A stretch of 8,488 nt of DNA from GCA-2712985 sp964515905 (lineage in GTDB: Bacteria > Pseudomonadota > Alphaproteobacteria > UBA7887): contig CAZEWK010000016.1 in the NCBI GenBank assembly GCA_964515905.1, positions 1-8,488 on the forward strand. The letters run 5' to 3'. The position numbers and the translations under genes are program-made. Under the pieces are notes generated by a model. The model searched no databases. It was given only the letters and a program-made list of their open reading frames with translations, and was not told the origin of the DNA. Shown here in pieces: positions 5,766 through 8,488 of this stretch. Numbering within the stretch: the stretch's first letter is position 1; every line of letters starts with the position of its first letter.

Positions 5766-7724
5766 ATGACGATTGAGACCGAATGGCGAGATTATGATGT
5801 GGTTGTAGTCGGCTACGGCGGAGCCGGGAGCTTGGCGGCTCGGGTGGATGCAGACGAAGGCGCGAAGGTACTCGTCGTCTCTAAGGATCCGATCGGATGC
5901 TCAGATACAAAAATCTGTGAAGGAAATGCCACGGTACGCCAAGTCGCAACGGACGATGACAGCGAGGAAAATCTATCTGAAAATTTACGTATGGCAGGAG
6001 GAAATCTTCCGATAAAGGAAATTACAGACGCTTTCGCTAAGGATAGCAAGTCTGGCTTCGACTTATTCCGCAAACAGGGACTACGCCCCACCATTGATCA
6101 CGAACGTGATAGTCCCAAAGCCACACCAATGGCTTTTGGAGGGCACAATCGGCGGCGGTCCGTGGCCCTCCCAAACAACGGTGGCGCGTTCGGCCATGCC
6201 AATTGGAAGGCAGTTGTGCAAGGAAACGGCGTGGACTATATCGAGGACGCTTGGTTTCTCGATCTCGTAACAGACAACATGGAAGATGGTAAAAAGCGGA
6301 TCGTCGGAGGTCTCATTTACGACGCGTCAGGTGGCAAATTAATCGCGGTGCGAGCACCTGCGGTCATTGTCGCAGCTGGCGGCCTCTCTACGCTATTTTT
6401 CCCAAAAACCGATACTATGCGGGGTAATACTGGAGACAGCTATGCAATCGTAGCTCGCGCAGGAGCAGAACTGGTCGATATGGAGCAAATCCAATTCCTA
6501 CCATTCTGCCTGGCTTCTCCTCCCTCTTTCGAAGGCCTCTTGGTAGGCGAGCCGGCAACCGCAAGTTTTCTTGGTGTGCTTCGGGATAAGAATGGTAAAG
6601 TCATTCTCGACAGCGTTTATCAGCGCACGCGGGCCGAGTGCTCCGCCGCCATCATGCGAACAGTCGCAGATGGGCGCGGAAGCCCAAACGGCGGTGCCTT
6701 TCTCGACATGACCGGTAATAAGACTCTGCCGCGCTCCGGTCCTTATTTTATGCGCTATTTACAAACTTGCCTGCCCGGTGCCTACCGCAACGCTGTGCAG
6801 GCCTTCAGAAAACCCGTTTCTAAATGCGAAGAACCTTGGGAAGTACGCCCTAGCGCTCATTACCACATGGGCGGTTTAAGGGCCGATGCTGACGGTGCAT
6901 CGGTAAAGGGCGAAGGAAGCGGCAATCGAGTACTCGGTATTGAAGGTTTATTTGCAGCTGGACAGGCGATGGGCGGCGTCTTTGGGGCCAACCGCTTAGG
7001 GTCCACCGCACTCACCGAAGTCTCCGTTTTTGGTGCACGAGCTGCCCGAGCCGCTGCACATTTGGCCCATAACTTCCGGGACAAGATCGACAATTTGGCC
7101 TTTCAACCCCAGATCGACGCAACTACCAAGCGCTTCGGCCAACAGGGTGACATCGCCGCCGCATCGTTGAAACTTGAATTACAGGAACAGGCCTGGGACG
7201 CGATCGGGCCTGCTCGTACCGAAATGGGGATAAAGAGCATCAGCGGATTGATTGATGGCCTTACCAGCCAGTTGGACCGTGTATCGATCCCAGCATACAC
7301 GACTTGGAACCAATCTTTTATTGAGTTCGAAGAGCTCCGCAATCTGCTGGAAACAGCGAACGCAGTGGCCGCGGCGGCGTTGGAGCGGGACGCCAGCCTC
7401 GGCGGGCATGTACGACTCGACAAGGGTGAAATGTCTATCTTAGCAACACCATATTCGACCGTAGTACACCGCGAAACCAACAACGGCTACGTAGTCCGAA
7501 GGGTTAAGCGACCAAAGACGCCGATCAAGCAGCTAGTCACCTATAAGGCGGCGGAATACCGACGGCGTTTACAATCAAAATTGTTTCGTTTCTTGCCCGC
7601 CTCAATCAAAGACAAGAAGCTTGAAGCCCGCTACCAAGCAATCATGGGTACTCCAGAAGGGGCTGCACCTGAAGTCGAGCCCGGTTCCGATGATGCTGCC
7701 ATCGCGGAGAAAAAAGCCGCATGA
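5766..7724 (+). CDS. SdhA/FrdA-like FAD-dependent oxidoreductase, flavoprotein subunit
   Basis: The 652-residue product belongs to the succinate dehydrogenase/fumarate reductase flavoprotein family. It has the N-terminal FAD motif VVVVGYGGAG (12-21), VIVAAGG (200-206), the active-site segment AHYHMGG (364-370, His365), and GANRLGSTAL (407-416, Arg410) near the second FAD contact. Arg289 in RTRAECSA aligns with the catalytic Arg of SdhA/FrdA. By eye alignment the covalent-FAD His of SHT is Asp47 (SDT), so FAD is probably non-covalent, and the FHPT His is Leu245 (FLPF). The substrate may therefore not be succinate or fumarate. The C-terminal helical part has the family R-x6-H pattern (Arg541, His548), followed by a basic extension and an acidic tail. 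It overlaps the iron-sulfur gene by ATGA, which implies translational coupling and a two-subunit complex. No signal peptide; cytoplasmic. Confidence 0.88.
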   Translation: MTIETEWRDYDVVVVGYGGAGSLAARVDADEGAKVLVVSKDPIGCSDTKICEGNATVRQVATDDDSEENLSENLRMAGGNLPIKEITDAFAKDSKSGFDLFRKQGLRPTIDHERDSPKATPMAFGGHNRRRSVALPNNGGAFGHANWKAVVQGNGVDYIEDAWFLDLVTDNMEDGKKRIVGGLIYDASGGKLIAVRAPAVIVAAGGLSTLFFPKTDTMRGNTGDSYAIVARAGAELVDMEQIQFLPFCLASPPSFEGLLVGEPATASFLGVLRDKNGKVILDSVYQRTRAECSAAIMRTVADGRGSPNGGAFLDMTGNKTLPRSGPYFMRYLQTCLPGAYRNAVQAFRKPVSKCEEPWEVRPSAHYHMGGLRADADGASVKGEGSGNRVLGIEGLFAAGQAMGGVFGANRLGSTALTEVSVFGARAARAAAHLAHNFRDKIDNLAFQPQIDATTKRFGQQGDIAAASLKLELQEQAWDAIGPARTEMGIKSISGLIDGLTSQLDRVSIPAYTTWNQSFIEFEELRNLLETANAVAAAALERDASLGGHVRLDKGEMSILATPYSTVVHRETNNGYVVRRVKRPKTPIKQLVTYKAAEYRRRLQSKLFRFLPASIKDKKLEARYQAIMGTPEGAAPEVEPGSDDAAIAEKKAA

Positions 7725-8305
7725 GGGTAGAAATCGAAATACACCGTGACGGTGAAACCACCGTGAAAGAATACGACTACGCCCGCCGACAGACCGACGA
7801 GAAACCAATGATCCTTGACGGTCTATTGCAGGCTCAGGCGACCGAAATTCCCGACCTAGCTTTCCGCTATGGCTGCCGTGCCCGCAATTGTGGTGTGTGT
7901 ACCGTTGACGTCAACGGACGCCCGCGCCTGGCTTGCCGGGCCCGCATCCGGGAAGGCGACCGGATCAGCCCAATCAACACCCTACCACCGCTTGCCGACC
8001 TGGTAGTGCGCCGCGACGGTGTCGCCCGACAAATGCGAGGACGTCTCACTGGTGTGGCGCAAGGCAACGACCTAAATAAAGATCCTCCAGATGACTACCA
8101 CAAGCTTACCGCCTGTATCGAATGCTACGCATGCCTGCAAGGTTGTCCCTTGCACGCTAAAATTTTTGAAGAGGGCACCTCGGAACCAAACCCGACGGAA
8201 GGCTACCGCTATGGTAATCCCTTCTCCCTCCTCAAACTCCAAATGCTTCGCAGCGACCCTCTTAGTAGTGAAGCGGGACAGAAGCAAGCACTTGAGCAAG
8301 CATAG
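7721..8305 (+). CDS. SdhB/FrdB-like iron-sulfur subunit, cut short by an in-frame TAG
   Basis: The 194-residue product is the electron-transfer partner of the flavoprotein. The N-terminal half is a plant-type [2Fe-2S] ferredoxin domain with Cys52, Cys57, Cys60 and Cys72 (GCRARNCGVC ... LAC), spaced as in SdhB. The second half begins the alpha-helical domain with CIECYACLQGCP: Cys132, Cys135, Cys138 and Cys142. In SdhB-type proteins these ligands need a second Cys group further on to hold the [4Fe-4S] and third cluster. That second group is absent from the ORF but present in the same frame just after its TAG stop. SdhB proteins are usually about 230-250 residues; reading through the TAG gives 230 codons. 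The ATG overlaps the flavoprotein stop (ATGA). As encoded it should carry the [2Fe-2S] cluster but probably not complete clusters in the second half. Confidence 0.85.
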   Translation: MRVEIEIHRDGETTVKEYDYARRQTDEKPMILDGLLQAQATEIPDLAFRYGCRARNCGVCTVDVNGRPRLACRARIREGDRISPINTLPPLADLVVRRDGVARQMRGRLTGVAQGNDLNKDPPDDYHKLTACIECYACLQGCPLHAKIFEEGTSEPNPTEGYRYGNPFSLLKLQMLRSDPLSSEAGQKQALEQA

Positions 8306-8413
8306 GTATTAGGTCTGCATACATGTCAAGATTGCAAAGGCTGTTATTGCGGTGTTGGTATTGACCTGATGGGCAAGGTCGTCCGTCCAATGTTGCTAGC
8401 GGCGGAAAAGTAG
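8303..8413 (+). pseudogene. In-frame continuation of the iron-sulfur subunit beyond the TAG
   Basis: After TAG 8303-8305 the same frame stays open for 35 codons to TAG 8411-8413. It encodes VLGLHTCQDCKGCYCGVGID and then LMGKVVRPMLLAAEK. With the TAG counted as residue 195, the cysteines are at 202, 205, 208 and 210. This is the place and style expected for the C-terminal cluster ligands of an SdhB-like subunit. There is no start codon or ribosome-binding site ahead of it; the only ATGs (8369, 8390) come after the cysteines. It is therefore the tail of the interrupted gene, not a separate one. CAG to TAG by one transition would explain it, but readthrough or a sequence error cannot be excluded. 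Confidence 0.75.
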
Positions 8414-8488
8414 GAAAATGCGACTATTAACCCATAATTGATACTTAAAACTATTTTAGTGTCAAAGTAATTTCAAAGTACGATAAAA

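Noticed and set aside
7103..7483. Minus-strand frame opposite the flavoprotein C-terminal part
   Set aside because: Shadow of a well-supported family member; Ser/Arg-rich composition typical of antisense frames.
8303..8305. Pyrrolysine insertion at the TAG as the favoured explanation
   Set aside because: No Pyl genes or PYLIS-like structure are visible, the lineage looks proteobacterial without other signs, and another gene in the window ends normally at TAG. It stays only as one alternative.
1..8488. tRNA, rRNA, CRISPR array, insertion sequence or integrase
   Set aside because: I saw no regular repeat-spacer pattern, transposase or integrase motifs, terminal inverted repeats of useful length, or tRNA T-loop signature.

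Overview
The window most resembles a proteobacterial chromosome, probably alphaproteobacterial. This rests on gene content and style: a DUF350 inner-membrane protein paired with an anchored trypsin-like protease, a secreted cupin, and an SdhA/SdhB-like oxidoreductase pair. No rRNA, tRNA or other taxonomic marker is present, so the placement is an inference.

Layout. Bases 1-80 may hold the last 25 codons of a gene entering from the left. Two plus-strand genes follow in a tight unit: a DUF350 membrane protein (145-558) and a membrane-anchored trypsin-like serine protease (576-1430). A secreted single-domain cupin (1619-2128) comes next. Bases 2129-2445 hold no gene I can support. Around 2370 the sequence becomes visibly more AT-rich. 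Two convergent genes lie there: a 2-keto-4-pentenoate hydratase family protein (2446-3225, +) and a 3-hydroxyisobutyrate dehydrogenase-like protein (4163-3291, -). Upstream of the dehydrogenase on the same strand is a four-helix membrane metallophosphoesterase (5294-4206, -). Bases 5295-5765 are a low-GC divergent intergenic region with small repeats, TATAAT hexamers and a possible scrap of a GAF-domain gene.

The right end is a two-gene unit on the plus strand. It encodes a fumarate reductase/succinate dehydrogenase-type flavoprotein (5766-7724) and, overlapping it by ATGA, its iron-sulfur partner (7721-8305). The pair looks like a soluble or peripheral oxidoreductase that passes electrons from FAD through a [2Fe-2S] and further Fe-S clusters. 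No membrane-anchor subunit is visible in the window.

The strongest observation is at the end of this unit. The iron-sulfur ORF stops at a TAG (8303-8305). The same frame then runs on for 35 codons with a Cys-rich motif (C-x2-C-x2-C-x-C) that looks like the missing second half of the cluster-binding domain, and ends at TAG 8411-8413. This is either a nonsense mutation, a sequence error or amber readthrough. The flavoprotein also lacks, by eye alignment, the His used for covalent FAD attachment and the His of the FHPT motif, while keeping other dicarboxylate-site residues. Its substrate is therefore open. I did not find a clearly new defence, mobile or RNA system here.
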